Shown: one piece after another, positions 1 to 9,041 of the stretch
Layout of the letters: each line of letters starts with the position of its first letter
Position numbering within the stretch: position 1 is the stretch's first letter
From: Lysinibacillus alkalisoli
Lineage (GTDB): Bacteria > Bacillota > Bacilli > Bacillales_A > Planococcaceae
DNA length: 64,000 nt
Reading direction: 5' to 3'
NCBI RefSeq assembly: GCF_014643595.1
Contig: NZ_BMJT01000001.1
Location: 186,001-250,000, forward strand
Position numbers and translations under genes: made by a program
Notes under the pieces: model-generated
The model's database searches: none
What the model was told of the DNA's origin: nothing
What the model saw: only the letters and a program-made list of their open reading frames with translations

Positions 1-531
1 GAGATTCCAACAGCAGATGTGTTAGAAGTAGAGATCCGCCACCCATTGTATGCTATTGATGAATTACAACTCAAATGGTATGCTGTACCAATGATTTCAA
101 ACATGAAATTAGATATTGGTGGTGTAGTATATCCTGCAGCACCCTTTAATGGTTGGTATATGGGAACAGAGATTGGCGCGCGTAATTTTGCAGATGTTGA
201 TCGGTATCATCAATTGCCACTTGTGGCAAAAAAACTACAATTAGATACGTCAACACAGACTACTTTGTGGAAAGATCGTGCGTTAGTGGAACTTAATATT
301 GCTGTATTACACTCTTTTAAAGAAGATGGTGTAAGCATTGTAGACCATCATAATGCAGCACAGCAATTTAAGTTATTTGAACAAGCCGAACAAAAAGCAG
401 GGAGAGCACTTACAGGAAACTGGGCTTGGCTTGTTCCGCCAATGGCAGGTGCAACCACTCACATTTTTCATAAACCATATCAAAACAACTACGTAACACC
501 GAATTACTTTTATCAAAAAAATCCGTATTAA
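1..531 (+). CDS. nos: Nitric oxide synthase oxygenase, C-terminal part (5' end outside window)
   Basis: The frame is open from base 1, so this is the last ~176 residues of a longer protein (the family is about 360 aa). Bacterial NOS is a cytoplasmic heme enzyme that oxidises L-arginine to citrulline and nitric oxide, using electrons from separate reductases. Visible family landmarks are [13 protein letters not shown], which carries the arginine-binding Glu, then DHHNAAQQF, then [18 protein letters not shown] near the end, which forms part of the pterin/dimer region. The Cys heme ligand lies upstream of the window. The GTG at 19 is an internal Val codon, not a start. An unknown small gene follows after 13 bases and is probably cotranscribed. 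Confidence 0.95.
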   Translation, partial: EIPTADVLEVEIRHPLYAIDELQLKWYAVPMISNMKLDIGGVVYPAAPFNGWYMGTEIGARNFADVDRYHQLPLVAKKLQLDTSTQTTLWKDRALVELNIAVLHSFKEDGVSIVDHHNAAQQFKLFEQAEQKAGRALTGNWAWLVPPMAGATTHIFHKPYQNNYVTPNYFYQKNPY

Positions 532-544
532 GAGAGGGACGATT

Positions 545-967
545 ATGCGAAAACCGATTTACACCACGAGATTTATTACTGGCGTTCAGTATAAGGGACG
601 CTTCTCTTGGTATGTTTTAGATGAGCAAGACTTAGTAACTGAGCAAACACTATTACAAGTGGATGAGGTGAATACTTACTTTCAACAAATCGCTCCTTAT
701 CGCACATCAGCGCAATCTTTATTTAGTTTGCTCTATCATAAAAAATACAAAAAAACTGTATTATCTATGTATCCAGCGTTTTTTATGGATTTTGATAATC
801 GATGTATGTATTGCCAATTGCCAAATAAAGAAACAAACCTTACATGGATTCCTTTAGGGTGGGAAGGTATGTTTGAATCATTTGAATATAAAGTGCCTAT
901 CCCAGCGCGTTATTGGATGAAGGGTACGCATGATATGCGTGAGTCGTTAACGCCTGTAAAAGCTTAA
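545..967 (+). CDS. Uncharacterised 140-aa protein downstream of nos
   Basis: ATG start preceded by a GAGGG ribosome binding site. The product is soluble, with no signal peptide or membrane segment. It is rich in aromatic residues (Tyr, Phe, Trp) and has a single Cys pair, CMYC, near residue 88. I do not recognise the family. It starts 13 bases after nos and is followed by a strong terminator, so the two genes most likely share a transcript. A role connected to nitric oxide is only a guess from position. Confidence 0.8.
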   Translation: MRKPIYTTRFITGVQYKGRFSWYVLDEQDLVTEQTLLQVDEVNTYFQQIAPYRTSAQSLFSLLYHKKYKKTVLSMYPAFFMDFDNRCMYCQLPNKETNLTWIPLGWEGMFESFEYKVPIPARYWMKGTHDMRESLTPVKA

Positions 968-995
968 TATCCGTCCAACAAGTCTACTTAAAGCA

Positions 996-1036
996 AAAAT
1001 GTTAAACCGAAATGCACTCGGTTTAACATTTTTTTA
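996..1036 (+). terminator. Rho-independent terminator after the nos operon
   Basis: Stem AATGTTAAACCGA pairs with TCGGTTTAACATT around a short loop and is followed by seven T. It is very similar in sequence to the hairpin at 21774-21815. Confidence 0.9.
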
Positions 1037-1121
1037 TTCTAGCATGCTCAGCAACCCTAGTGCAATTGAGTGAAGTCTTAACTTTCACAGGGGCTGATGT
1101 TGTTTTATTAGTAGCTTATCA

Positions 1122-1310
1122 TTAGTGGTGGTTTGTGATTTCTTCCATTACTTGTGTTTTTAATGTTTCGTCCATCGTTTTAGATAATTTGACCTGATTC
1201 ATCAAGCGCTCTTTTAACTCCTTGTCAGTCATGATGCCACGTTCTTCTAAAATTTGAACAAGTAAATTTAAAATCATGACATTCGTTGTTTCTGTTGCAC
1301 TTTTTTGCAT
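1122..1310 (-). CDS. Small uncharacterised 62-aa protein
   Basis: Small charged protein, mostly predicted helix, rich in Glu, Lys and Met. It has no Cys, signal peptide or membrane segment. The ATG is preceded on the minus strand by a strong AAGGAGG site at good spacing, which is the main reason to call it a gene. It lies between the nos terminator and the end of the MFS gene, about 110 bases downstream of the latter on the same strand. The family is not recognised. Confidence 0.65.
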   Translation of the reverse strand: MQKSATETTNVMILNLLVQILEERGIMTDKELKERLMNQVKLSKTMDETLKTQVMEEITNHH

Positions 1311-1419
1311 AGGGCATCCTCCTTATCATCTCTCTTTATTATCTCGCTAATGAATCCTACATGAAAGGAGATTGCCAATAGTTAGCACTTACAGAGAGCG
1401 AAATAGCAAATGCATAGGC

Positions 1420-2625
1420 TTAACTAGCACGCTCTTCATTCACATAGTTATTTTGTGCGGCATATAAGCCGCTTATACATAACATTGCTGTGACCACTAA
1501 AAAGACATACGTCGCTATTGTCCAATTGCCACTGATATCATGTAAATAACCAAAGATGACAGGGCCACTAGCCGCAAGAAGATAACCGATGGATTGAGCA
1601 AACCCTGACAAATCAGCAGCATCATATGCTGTGCGTGTGCGTAAAGTAAATAACATCATAGCTAAATTAAAAGATGCGCCTCCAGCTAAACCAATACAAA
1701 CCACCCATAACATAGTAAGTGAAGTAAATTGTAAAGCAATCCCTATAAAGCCAATACTATATAACAAAGTGAACGCGATGACGATAGGTCTTTGAGATGG
1801 CAATCGGTCAGCAATGACGGGTGTTAAAAAGGTGGAGGGTAGCTGCGCAAGCAACATGATAGAAATCATCCACCCCGCTTTGTCAGGCGCTAAACCTTGT
1901 GCCATAAAAATAGCGGGCAACCAAGCACCCGTTGTATAAAAAATAAAGGATTGCAATCCCATAGCTAAAGTAACCGCCCAGGCTAGAGGTGAGCGCCAAA
2001 GAACAAGACGTGCTGTATGTTGTGTGCTTGTTGTGATACGTTCATTTGCGCTAAGTTGAGGCAACCAAACTAAAGCAGCAACAATAGCAAACAAACAAGG
2101 GAAGGTAAGGGCTATTTGCCAATTATAGTGTTGTGCAATAGGATGACTAATGCCTGCGCCAATCCCACCAGAAATATTCATTGCCACGGAATAGATCCCC
2201 ATCATCAACCCAATATGCAGAGGGAATTTTAATTTAAAATAGCTTGGTAATAACACATTACCAAAAGAAATAGCAACGCCAATTAAAATGGTACCAATTA
2301 GCAAAAGAGTAGTCGTTCCGGTAGCACGCGCAATAATACCAATAATAAGTAAAACCATAGATAATAATAAGGTAAGTTCAATACCAAAACGGCGAGAGAT
2401 CTTTGGTACCATGGGTGATACGACAGCAAAAGCTAATAAAGGAATGGTAGTTAAAAAGCCACCAAGTACATGAGATATACCCAAATCGGTACGTAAAAGT
2501 TCAATAATAGGCCCAACAATCGTTAAAGGTAGTCGGAGTGTAGTAGCAATTAAAATAATGCCTAAAATAAGTAGCGCTGTTTTACGATGCCAACGTATTT
2601 TACGTGATGCAGTTTGATGTGACAT
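1420..2625 (-). CDS. MFS transporter, CynX/NimT type
   Basis: A 401-aa polytopic membrane protein with about 12 hydrophobic segments and the RRFG loop after TM2 expected of the major facilitator superfamily. The N-terminal segments (LRLPLTIVGPI, then LGGFLTTIPLLAFA) resemble the CynX/NimT group, whose members move small anions or nitroimidazoles; the substrate here is unknown. I place the start at the ATG at 2625 rather than the in-frame ATG at 2640, because a GGGGG ribosome binding site sits 8 bases before the former and none precedes the latter. It is transcribed away from the lysine riboswitch. Confidence 0.85.
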   Translation of the reverse strand: MSHQTASRKIRWHRKTALLILGIILIATTLRLPLTIVGPIIELLRTDLGISHVLGGFLTTIPLLAFAVVSPMVPKISRRFGIELTLLLSMVLLIIGIIARATGTTTLLLIGTILIGVAISFGNVLLPSYFKLKFPLHIGLMMGIYSVAMNISGGIGAGISHPIAQHYNWQIALTFPCLFAIVAALVWLPQLSANERITTSTQHTARLVLWRSPLAWAVTLAMGLQSFIFYTTGAWLPAIFMAQGLAPDKAGWMISIMLLAQLPSTFLTPVIADRLPSQRPIVIAFTLLYSIGFIGIALQFTSLTMLWVVCIGLAGGASFNLAMMLFTLRTRTAYDAADLSGFAQSIGYLLAASGPVIFGYLHDISGNWTIATYVFLVVTAMLCISGLYAAQNNYVNEERAS

Positions 2626-2723
2626 AAAGAAAACCCCCATTCAAATGACGTATAACAAAGTGTAACGTGTATAGCACGTAAATTAAACAGAAAAATAAAA
2701 AAATACTGATAATTATTCCGTGT

Positions 2724-2752
2724 TTGCAAAGCAAAAAGTAGTATGTTAAACT
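2724..2752 (+). promoter_or_regulatory. Predicted sigma-A promoter of lysP
   Basis: TTGCAA, 17 bases, TAAACT, with a TG one base before the -10 hexamer (extended -10). It lies about 40 bases upstream of the riboswitch aptamer. Confidence 0.45.
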
Positions 2753-2789
2753 CGTAAACGTTATGACAACTATATAAATACCTCATGTA

Positions 2790-2965
2790 TAAATGAGGTA
2801 GAGGTCGCGGTTTACATAAGTATGTATGATGAGATGGAAGGCATTTAAGACTCATACAAAAAGGGTACATCGCCGAAGCAAAATATGGCACTTCACATAT
2901 TTTGTTGGGGCTGTCTTCGAAAGAAGCAGAACTGTCACGCCACAAGCGTGTTGAGCTATCTAAGT
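2790..2965 (+). promoter_or_regulatory. Lysine riboswitch (L box) aptamer
   Basis: The conserved core elements appear in the expected order: GAGGTAGAGG near 2795, AAAGGG near 2860, TCGCCGAAGCA at 2870, GGGGCTGTC near 2917, ACTGTCACG at 2931 and GAGCTATC at 2953. P1 can form between AGGTAG (2796-2801) and CTATCT (2956-2961). It is followed by a terminator and then a lysine permease gene, which matches the known job of this riboswitch: lysine binding stops transcription of lysine uptake or synthesis genes. The rest of the roughly 400-base gap 2626-3043 holds the promoter and the terminator. Confidence 0.93.
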
Positions 2966-2985
2966 ATGTACTTGGGATTACGTAT

Positions 2986-3020
2986 AAAAGCATCTTCACG
3001 ATATGTGAGGATGCTTTTTT
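2986..3020 (+). terminator. Expression-platform terminator of the lysine riboswitch
   Basis: AGCATCTTCAC pairs with GTGAGGATGCT and runs into six T, ending 23 bases before the lysP start. It should form when lysine is bound. Confidence 0.9.
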
Positions 3021-3043
3021 AATTAACAGAAAGGATTATGACA

Positions 3044-4498
3044 ATGAGTGAAGACATCGTAGAAATAGGTAAAAAACCAAAGTTACAAAAATCATTGAAA
3101 AGCCGCCATGTCACAATGATTTCACTAGGTGGTACGATTGGGACAGGCTTATTTTTAGCAAGTGGTGGTGCAGTGGCGCAAGCAGGCCCTGGTGGCGCAT
3201 TACTTGCTTATGCATTAATTGGAGTAATGGTATATTTTTTAATGACAAGTCTAGGGGAGATGGCGGCTTATATGCCATCATCAGGGTCATTTAGTACGTA
3301 TGCTACAAAATTTGTAGACCCGGCACTTGGCTTTGCTCTTGGTTGGAATTATTGGTATAACTGGGCAATTACAATTGCAGCAGAGATTTCTGCTGTTACA
3401 TTAATTATGAAATATTGGTTTCCAGATAGTTCATCTGCCATTTGGTCTGCTTTATTTATTGGTATCATTTTAGGATTTAACGTTTTATCAGTAAGAAGTT
3501 ATGGTGAAAGTGAATATTGGTTCTCGATGATTAAAGTAGTGACTGTAGTTATTTTTATCATTTTAAGTTTTTTAATGATTTTCGGTATATTAGGTGGTAA
3601 TGCACCTGTTGGTTTCACTAATTTCTTTCACGGTGATGGTCCATTTCATGGTGGGTTCCTTGCCTTATTCGGTATCTTTTTAGCAGCAGGTTTCTCTTTC
3701 CAAGGGACGGAGTTATTAGGTGTTACAGCTGGCGAAACAGAAGACCCAGGCAAAAATATTCCGCGAGCGGTGCGCTCTGTATTTTGGCGCATTGTATTGT
3801 TTTATATGCTTGCTATTTTTGCGATCGGTTTATTAATCCCTTATGACGACCCACGTCTATTATCAGAAAATGTGGCAGTCTCACCATTTACATTAGTATT
3901 TGAGCGTATGGGGATTGCAGCAGCTGCGTCAGTTATGAATGCGATTATTTTAACAGCGTTGTTATCAGCGGGTAATTCAGGATTGTATGCCTCTTCTCGT
4001 ATGCTCTGGCAGCTTGCAGTAGATGGCAAAGCGCCTAAAATCTTTATGAAGTTAACAAGACGTGGCATCCCTATTTATGCACTATTAGCTACATTGACAG
4101 TCGGCTGTTTAGCTTTTTTAGCTTCATTTTTTGGTGATGGTGTTGTGTATATTTGGTTATTAAATGCATCAGGTTTATCAGGTTTTGTCGCTTGGTTAGG
4201 CATTGCCATCAGTCATTATCGCTTCCGTAAGGCCTATGTGTTACAAGGAAAAGATTTAAATGAATTACCGTATCTTTCACCTCTATATCCATTCGGCCCA
4301 TTATTTGCCTTTGCATTATGTACCATTGTAATCTTAGGTCAAAATTATCAAGCTTTCACTGGCGGACATATTGATTGGTATGGCTTACTTGTATCTTACA
4401 TTGGTATTCCTTTATTTTTAGCATTTTATATTGGCTATAAAGTGAAACATAAAACAAAGGTAGTACCGTTAACACAATGTGATTTAACGAGAGAGTAA
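3044..4498 (+). CDS. lysP: Lysine-specific permease (APC family)
   Basis: A 484-aa inner-membrane amino-acid/proton symporter with 12 hydrophobic segments. It closely follows the LysP pattern along its whole length: SLGGTIGTGLFLASG in TM1, MTSLGEMAAYMPSSGSF, the FALGWNYWYNWAIT segment, FSFQGTELLGVTAGE, and AISHYRFRKAYVLQG near the C-terminus. The lysine riboswitch upstream supports lysine as substrate. The ATG at 3044 is preferred over the one at 3038 because AAAGGA is about 9 bases from 3044 but too close to 3038. Single-gene transcript, closed by the hairpin at 4555. Confidence 0.93.
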   Translation: MSEDIVEIGKKPKLQKSLKSRHVTMISLGGTIGTGLFLASGGAVAQAGPGGALLAYALIGVMVYFLMTSLGEMAAYMPSSGSFSTYATKFVDPALGFALGWNYWYNWAITIAAEISAVTLIMKYWFPDSSSAIWSALFIGIILGFNVLSVRSYGESEYWFSMIKVVTVVIFIILSFLMIFGILGGNAPVGFTNFFHGDGPFHGGFLALFGIFLAAGFSFQGTELLGVTAGETEDPGKNIPRAVRSVFWRIVLFYMLAIFAIGLLIPYDDPRLLSENVAVSPFTLVFERMGIAAAASVMNAIILTALLSAGNSGLYASSRMLWQLAVDGKAPKIFMKLTRRGIPIYALLATLTVGCLAFLASFFGDGVVYIWLLNASGLSGFVAWLGIAISHYRFRKAYVLQGKDLNELPYLSPLYPFGPLFAFALCTIVILGQNYQAFTGGHIDWYGLLVSYIGIPLFLAFYIGYKVKHKTKVVPLTQCDLTRE

Positions 4499-4554
4499 GG
4501 GATAAAAGGAGATCATAATGGCGTGTCGTTATTTTTAATAAAATAGCTTATGGT

Positions 4555-4593
4555 AAAAAGGACTACTCTTCATTCGTTAGAGTAGCCTTTTTT
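4555..4593 (+). terminator. Terminator after lysP
   Basis: GGACTACTCT pairs with AGAGTAGCC and runs into six T. The rest of the gap up to 4775 is very AT-rich, and I see no gene or conserved RNA in it. Confidence 0.85.
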
Positions 4594-4775
4594 GATTTAT
4601 ATAATTCTCCCTTATACATTCATCTAAGTCATTGATAAAAGAGTTAAGCTAAAGAGATGTACTTTAAAGCATATATGTAAATGAAAAAAAGATGGCTCTA
4701 TAATTTTTAAAGTTAGTAGTATATAATCAATATTAACTAATATTTGTTAAATTTTGTAGCATTAGGAGTGAGAAT

Positions 4776-6776
4776 ATGAAGGGCATAAAACTTTTTATTG
4801 CCTTCTTCACGATTTGGATAGGGTTGTTAATCATCGGAGAAAGTAAGGTTTTTTATTTACAAAATTTTTCAGATGCATTTACAAATACAACGATGTATGA
4901 GCAGAAGGGTATTGATAAAGAACAAATGAGAACAGATATTTTGAAAGCTGCTCACTCACATCAAGTTGATTTCTTTATTCTTTCATCTACGCCTAATGGT
5001 ACAAATATTCAATACAATATTTATGGAACAAAAAATGTCCATACATATATAGCGCATAACTTCCACATTACGAATAAGACTTACAAGAGTTTTTTATTAG
5101 GCAATGTGTCTTTCGATTTTACATCTTTTGAATCTGCTTCTATTGACGAATTATCTTTAACGACCAATTATTACGTTATTGGTTCCAGTGAAAATATACA
5201 AGCATTTAAAATGGCATTAATTAATACATATGCTGGTAATCATCCTATTGAGGGTTCTAATGAAATGAATAATATGATCATTATTGCGATTTGGTTTTTA
5301 GTAGGTACTGTTATTTTAATGTTTACGATTTACGATATATTGCATCAACAAAAAGAAAACCTAATCCGCATCACAATGGGCGAAAGCGTGCATGTTATTG
5401 TGCTCCGTAATATTATTATAGATAGTAGTGTTCTTTTGTTATTATTCCTTATTAGCTATTGGTCATTACAACCATTAACAAATCCATCGTACGCCCTTCA
5501 TATTTCTTTATTGGCGTTTACAATCATCATAATACTTAATGCTTGTGCGTATGTTACTATGTATCGTTATAATTTGAAAAAAGCATTTTCAAATAGCCGA
5601 AACGTACGTGGTGTTTTGGGGTTCAATTATTTGATTAAGGTTATTTCTATTATTGTGACAACAGCTATTGTATCAAGTAATGTAATCATTATTTATGAAG
5701 CGTATATTGTGTATCAACAAAAGGACTTTTTTGAAGACTATAAAGAATACGCGCATGTGTTTTTTCGCTATGATGTATTACCATTAGAAGAGGAGCAACA
5801 ATTCCACTCAAACGATGATGATCAACAGCAAAAATATCATCTAATGAGCGAACGTGAAAATTACTATAATTATTTGTTTTATCAACAAAATTATTATCAA
5901 GGTGTAGATCAAGTTTTGCAATTGTCTTTTGAGGATGCTTCTTTTGATCAAGTTTCAATGAATAAATCGATGGAGCGATATGTAAAGGGACTTATACCTT
6001 CTATACAAAACAAAGATTTTACAAAAGAGATATATATTCTTATGCCACATGCATTAAAGGAAGACGAATCGTTGATTGAAGAAACAATGCTCTCTTCTAC
6101 TTTTTATGATACGACAACATTTTCACGTGAAGTAATCTATTATGATGAAACAGTTTCATTTGCGACTAATCATACAAAGGATTTTTATACAACATCTTAT
6201 GTCAAAAATCCTGTCATTATTTTTCTTAATATAGATCCAACGACGATAGACCCTTCAGTGATAAAAGATACAGATTATATTGATTTTCCACGGATGATGT
6301 ATCACGTAACTAAGGAGCAAGTACAGCAGTTTGCCAAAGAACAAGGGCTTGAAAATCAAACTCATTTTTATATTAATGTGTGGGAAAACTTTGAGCGTAA
6401 ATGGGAAATGTCTAAGCGTATGTTATATATAAATTCTGTGTTCATGTGCCTTATTTTATTTTTGGAATGTATTATTATTACAACGATTATTCGCTTGGAA
6501 TACCAAATGAATGCACTAGAAATTGCGATCAAAAAGACACTAGGTTATCGTGTATGGGAACGTAATAAAAAGCTTATTCTCATGCCTGTTATTACAACGA
6601 TTATTGGTATAATAGGTGCATTTATGGGAATGCTTTTATATAATGTGGAATCGTGGCTATATGTCCTATTCAGTAATTTTATCTTATTAATTTTAGAGAT
6701 TACCTATATTTTATTTTTAGTGAACAAGATGGACCGTGAACAATTGGCGAAAATTTTGAAGGGTGGCAACGTATGA
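4776..6776 (+). CDS. Bacteriocin-associated integral membrane protein (DUF1430, lactococcin-972 type)
   Basis: A 666-aa membrane protein with one N-terminal segment (residues 4-22), an outside domain, a cluster of segments at ~170-310, a second ~250-aa outside domain and three C-terminal segments (~555-655). This MacB/FtsX-like architecture, with an ATPase gene directly behind, fits the DUF1430 family found with lactococcin-972 bacteriocins, where the pair is thought to give export or immunity. It overlaps the ATPase gene by ATGA. No bacteriocin gene is visible upstream or downstream, so the pair may be a stand-alone immunity system. The ribosome binding site is TTAGGAG. Confidence 0.8.
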   Translation: MKGIKLFIAFFTIWIGLLIIGESKVFYLQNFSDAFTNTTMYEQKGIDKEQMRTDILKAAHSHQVDFFILSSTPNGTNIQYNIYGTKNVHTYIAHNFHITNKTYKSFLLGNVSFDFTSFESASIDELSLTTNYYVIGSSENIQAFKMALINTYAGNHPIEGSNEMNNMIIIAIWFLVGTVILMFTIYDILHQQKENLIRITMGESVHVIVLRNIIIDSSVLLLLFLISYWSLQPLTNPSYALHISLLAFTIIIILNACAYVTMYRYNLKKAFSNSRNVRGVLGFNYLIKVISIIVTTAIVSSNVIIIYEAYIVYQQKDFFEDYKEYAHVFFRYDVLPLEEEQQFHSNDDDQQQKYHLMSERENYYNYLFYQQNYYQGVDQVLQLSFEDASFDQVSMNKSMERYVKGLIPSIQNKDFTKEIYILMPHALKEDESLIEETMLSSTFYDTTTFSREVIYYDETVSFATNHTKDFYTTSYVKNPVIIFLNIDPTTIDPSVIKDTDYIDFPRMMYHVTKEQVQQFAKEQGLENQTHFYINVWENFERKWEMSKRMLYINSVFMCLILFLECIIITTIIRLEYQMNALEIAIKKTLGYRVWERNKKLILMPVITTIIGIIGAFMGMLLYNVESWLYVLFSNFILLILEITYILFLVNKMDREQLAKILKGGNV

Positions 6777-7384
6777 TTCAAGTTGAGCAGCTATATAAAA
6801 AGTTTGGTGATAAAATACTGTTCGATCATTTTAATCTAACTATTGACGACGGTGAGTTTATTGTTTTATCAGGTGAAAGTGGCCGTGGGAAAACAACGCT
6901 TCTTAATATAATAGGCGCAATTGAACCATTTGATGCTGGTCGAATAATGGTTGATGGTATAGATATTTCAAAGAAGAAAAACCAACTGATTTATTTACAA
7001 CAAAAAGTAGGTTTCCTTTTCCAAAACTTTGCTTTGATAGACCATAAAACTGTACGTCAAAATTTACAGCTGATTAAAAAAAAATCACGCTCAGAAACGA
7101 CAATAGAGGAAGCATTACAGCAAGTAGGTTTAGCAAATAAGGTTAATCAAAAGGTATACTCATTATCTGGCGGTGAGCAGCAACGTGTTGCCTTAGCCCG
7201 TTTAATGATGAAGCAGTGTGACATTATCTTTGCAGATGAACCAACAGGCTCTTTAGATCGTAAAAATGCCGAGCAGGTTATGCAGATTATGCAAAAGTTA
7301 AACGAACAAGGTAAAACGATTGTACTTGTAACACATGATGAATGGATTAAACAATATGCTAGTCGGGTGGTCTATTTAACATGA
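6773..7384 (+). CDS. ABC transporter ATP-binding protein of the bacteriocin-type exporter
   Basis: A 203-aa cytoplasmic ATPase of the short MacB/LolD type that powers the preceding membrane protein. Visible motifs are Walker A GESGRGKTT (residues ~33-41), Q-loop FLFQNFAL, signature LSGGEQQRVALARL (~133), Walker B CDIIFADEPTGSLD and H-loop VTHD. Its start overlaps the stop of the upstream gene (ATGA), so translation is probably coupled. It resembles the putative bacteriocin-export ATPases of the lactococcin-972 group. A terminator follows. Confidence 0.88.
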   Translation: MIQVEQLYKKFGDKILFDHFNLTIDDGEFIVLSGESGRGKTTLLNIIGAIEPFDAGRIMVDGIDISKKKNQLIYLQQKVGFLFQNFALIDHKTVRQNLQLIKKKSRSETTIEEALQQVGLANKVNQKVYSLSGGEQQRVALARLMMKQCDIIFADEPTGSLDRKNAEQVMQIMQKLNEQGKTIVLVTHDEWIKQYASRVVYLT

Positions 7385-7420
7385 ACCATAATTTATCGCC
7401 AAATATATGAAATTAACGGC

Positions 7421-7452
7421 AACGTTCGCTTATTGGTAGCGAACGTTTTTCT
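7421..7452 (+). terminator. Terminator after the bacteriocin-type ABC operon
   Basis: AACGTTCGCT pairs with AGCGAACGTT around a 7-base loop, followed by TTT. The gap onward to 7649 contains nothing else that I can support. Confidence 0.85.
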
Positions 7453-7649
7453 TATGCTAGGATGTTTAGCGGATGGATAGTAAAAGACAAGGTATGTGTG
7501 GTGACGAAGTCTGTAGAATACTATAAGTCTTAGGTTAACAATGACAAGCTTACCATGTACAAAGGGTTGTCATTTATATATGTTTTCAATAGGGGTTTGT
7601 CTATAAAAATAATAAGGTAAAGAGTGATAAATAAGAGGGGGCGAGGCAT

Positions 7650-8150
7650 ATGAATATTCGGTGGATATGTATATTAGTTGTGATTAGCATCATTTTAGTC
7701 GCTTGCCAAAATAGCCCTGTTAAAAATCAACCCATCATACCTAGTGAGACGATAAGTGAATCTGCGCTCAAAGAAGTAGGGGAAGGTACGATTTTATCCA
7801 TAAGCCAACAAGATGAAAAAGGCTTGAAAGTATATGAGGTGCAAGTGCAAACAACAGCAACCACCTATCATCTCTTATATGATGCAACGTCAGGCGACTT
7901 GCTAAAAAAAGAAGAGCAAAGAGAAGAAGATAATAATGGGGATATTGAACAATTGCCTGTTACCATTAGTGAGCATCAAGCACGTGACATTGCATTACAG
8001 CGAGTAGGGGAAGGTAAGGTCACAGCATTAACATTGACTACAGATAATCAATATGCGATTGAAGTGACAACAATAAGAAGGAAATATGAAGTAAAAGTAG
8101 ATGCCATTAATGGTAAAATTAGCAAATATAAGGAAGTTATAGTGGAGTAA
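7650..8150 (+). CDS. PepSY-domain lipoprotein
   Basis: A 166-aa exported lipoprotein. A hydrophobic N-terminus ends in the lipobox LVAC, with Cys19 as the lipid-attachment site. Two PepSY-like repeats follow (about 32-90 and 105-166), each containing the pattern of a variable helix followed by Y-V-DA-GK/GDLLK strands. PepSY proteins are usually periplasmic or cell-wall-side inhibitors of peptidases or signalling domains; the partner here is unknown. GGGGCG-type ribosome binding site. It is a lone gene between the bacteriocin-type transporter and the purine operon. Confidence 0.82.
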   Translation: MNIRWICILVVISIILVACQNSPVKNQPIIPSETISESALKEVGEGTILSISQQDEKGLKVYEVQVQTTATTYHLLYDATSGDLLKKEEQREEDNNGDIEQLPVTISEHQARDIALQRVGEGKVTALTLTTDNQYAIEVTTIRRKYEVKVDAINGKISKYKEVIVE

Positions 8151-8207
8151 AATAAGACTACTATTAATTTTTGAATAATTAGAATGCTCATATTACAATT
8201 TTGCGTA

Positions 8208-8236
8208 TTGCAAAGCCTAATTGTCATGCTTATAAT
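8208..8236 (+). promoter_or_regulatory. Predicted sigma-A promoter of xpt-pbuX
   Basis: TTGCAA, exactly 17 bases, TATAAT. Transcription would start near 8243, just before the riboswitch aptamer. Confidence 0.7.
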
Positions 8237-8250
8237 AGTTCTATTCTAAA

Positions 8251-8321
8251 TACTCATATAATAGCGAGAATAAGGCTCGCAAGTTTCTACCAACTTTCCG
8301 TAAAATAGTTGACTATGAGTA
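8251..8321 (+). promoter_or_regulatory. Guanine (purine) riboswitch aptamer
   Basis: P1 is TACTCATA (8251) with TATGAGTA (8314). The conserved core TATAAT, the AAGTTTCTACC joining segment at 8281 and CCGTAAA at 8298 are all present. The base that sets specificity is C in the GACTATG segment (equivalent to position 74 of the B. subtilis xpt aptamer), which predicts guanine/hypoxanthine rather than adenine. The genes behind it are xpt and pbuX, the classic targets. Confidence 0.96.
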
Positions 8322-8329
8322 GCTTTGTT

Positions 8330-8354
8330 AGCGCATTAGATATGCCGCTTTTTT
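8330..8354 (+). terminator. First terminator hairpin of the guanine riboswitch
   Basis: AGCGCAT pairs with ATGCCGCT (one bulged C), followed by six T. It begins 9 bases after the aptamer P1 and is the likely ligand-dependent terminator. Confidence 0.7.
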
Positions 8355-8370
8355 ATTTTTCGGCACGTTT

Positions 8371-8427
8371 AAGCTCGCGAAACAGCGCTACCTACATGGG
8401 ATGGCGTAGTTATTGCGAGTTTTTTTT
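8371..8427 (+). terminator. Second terminator hairpin in the xpt leader
   Basis: CTCGC near 8374 pairs with GCGAG before eight T, with an inner stem GCGCTAC/GGCGTAGT. It lies between the first hairpin and the xpt ribosome binding site. Confidence 0.7.
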
Positions 8428-8441
8428 ATTTCACCAAATAG

Positions 8442-9040
<599 letters not shown>

Positions 9041-9041
<1 letters not shown>

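Noticed and set aside
2562-2999. Open frame of 145 codons on the minus strand across the lysine riboswitch
   Set aside because: It overlaps a well-supported riboswitch and the MFS gene start, has a composition unlike a protein and no ribosome binding site.
4598-4775. Possible bacteriocin precursor upstream of the lactococcin-972-type ABC genes
   Set aside because: I looked for a signal-peptide-bearing short frame with a ribosome binding site and found none; the stretch is AT-rich leader sequence.
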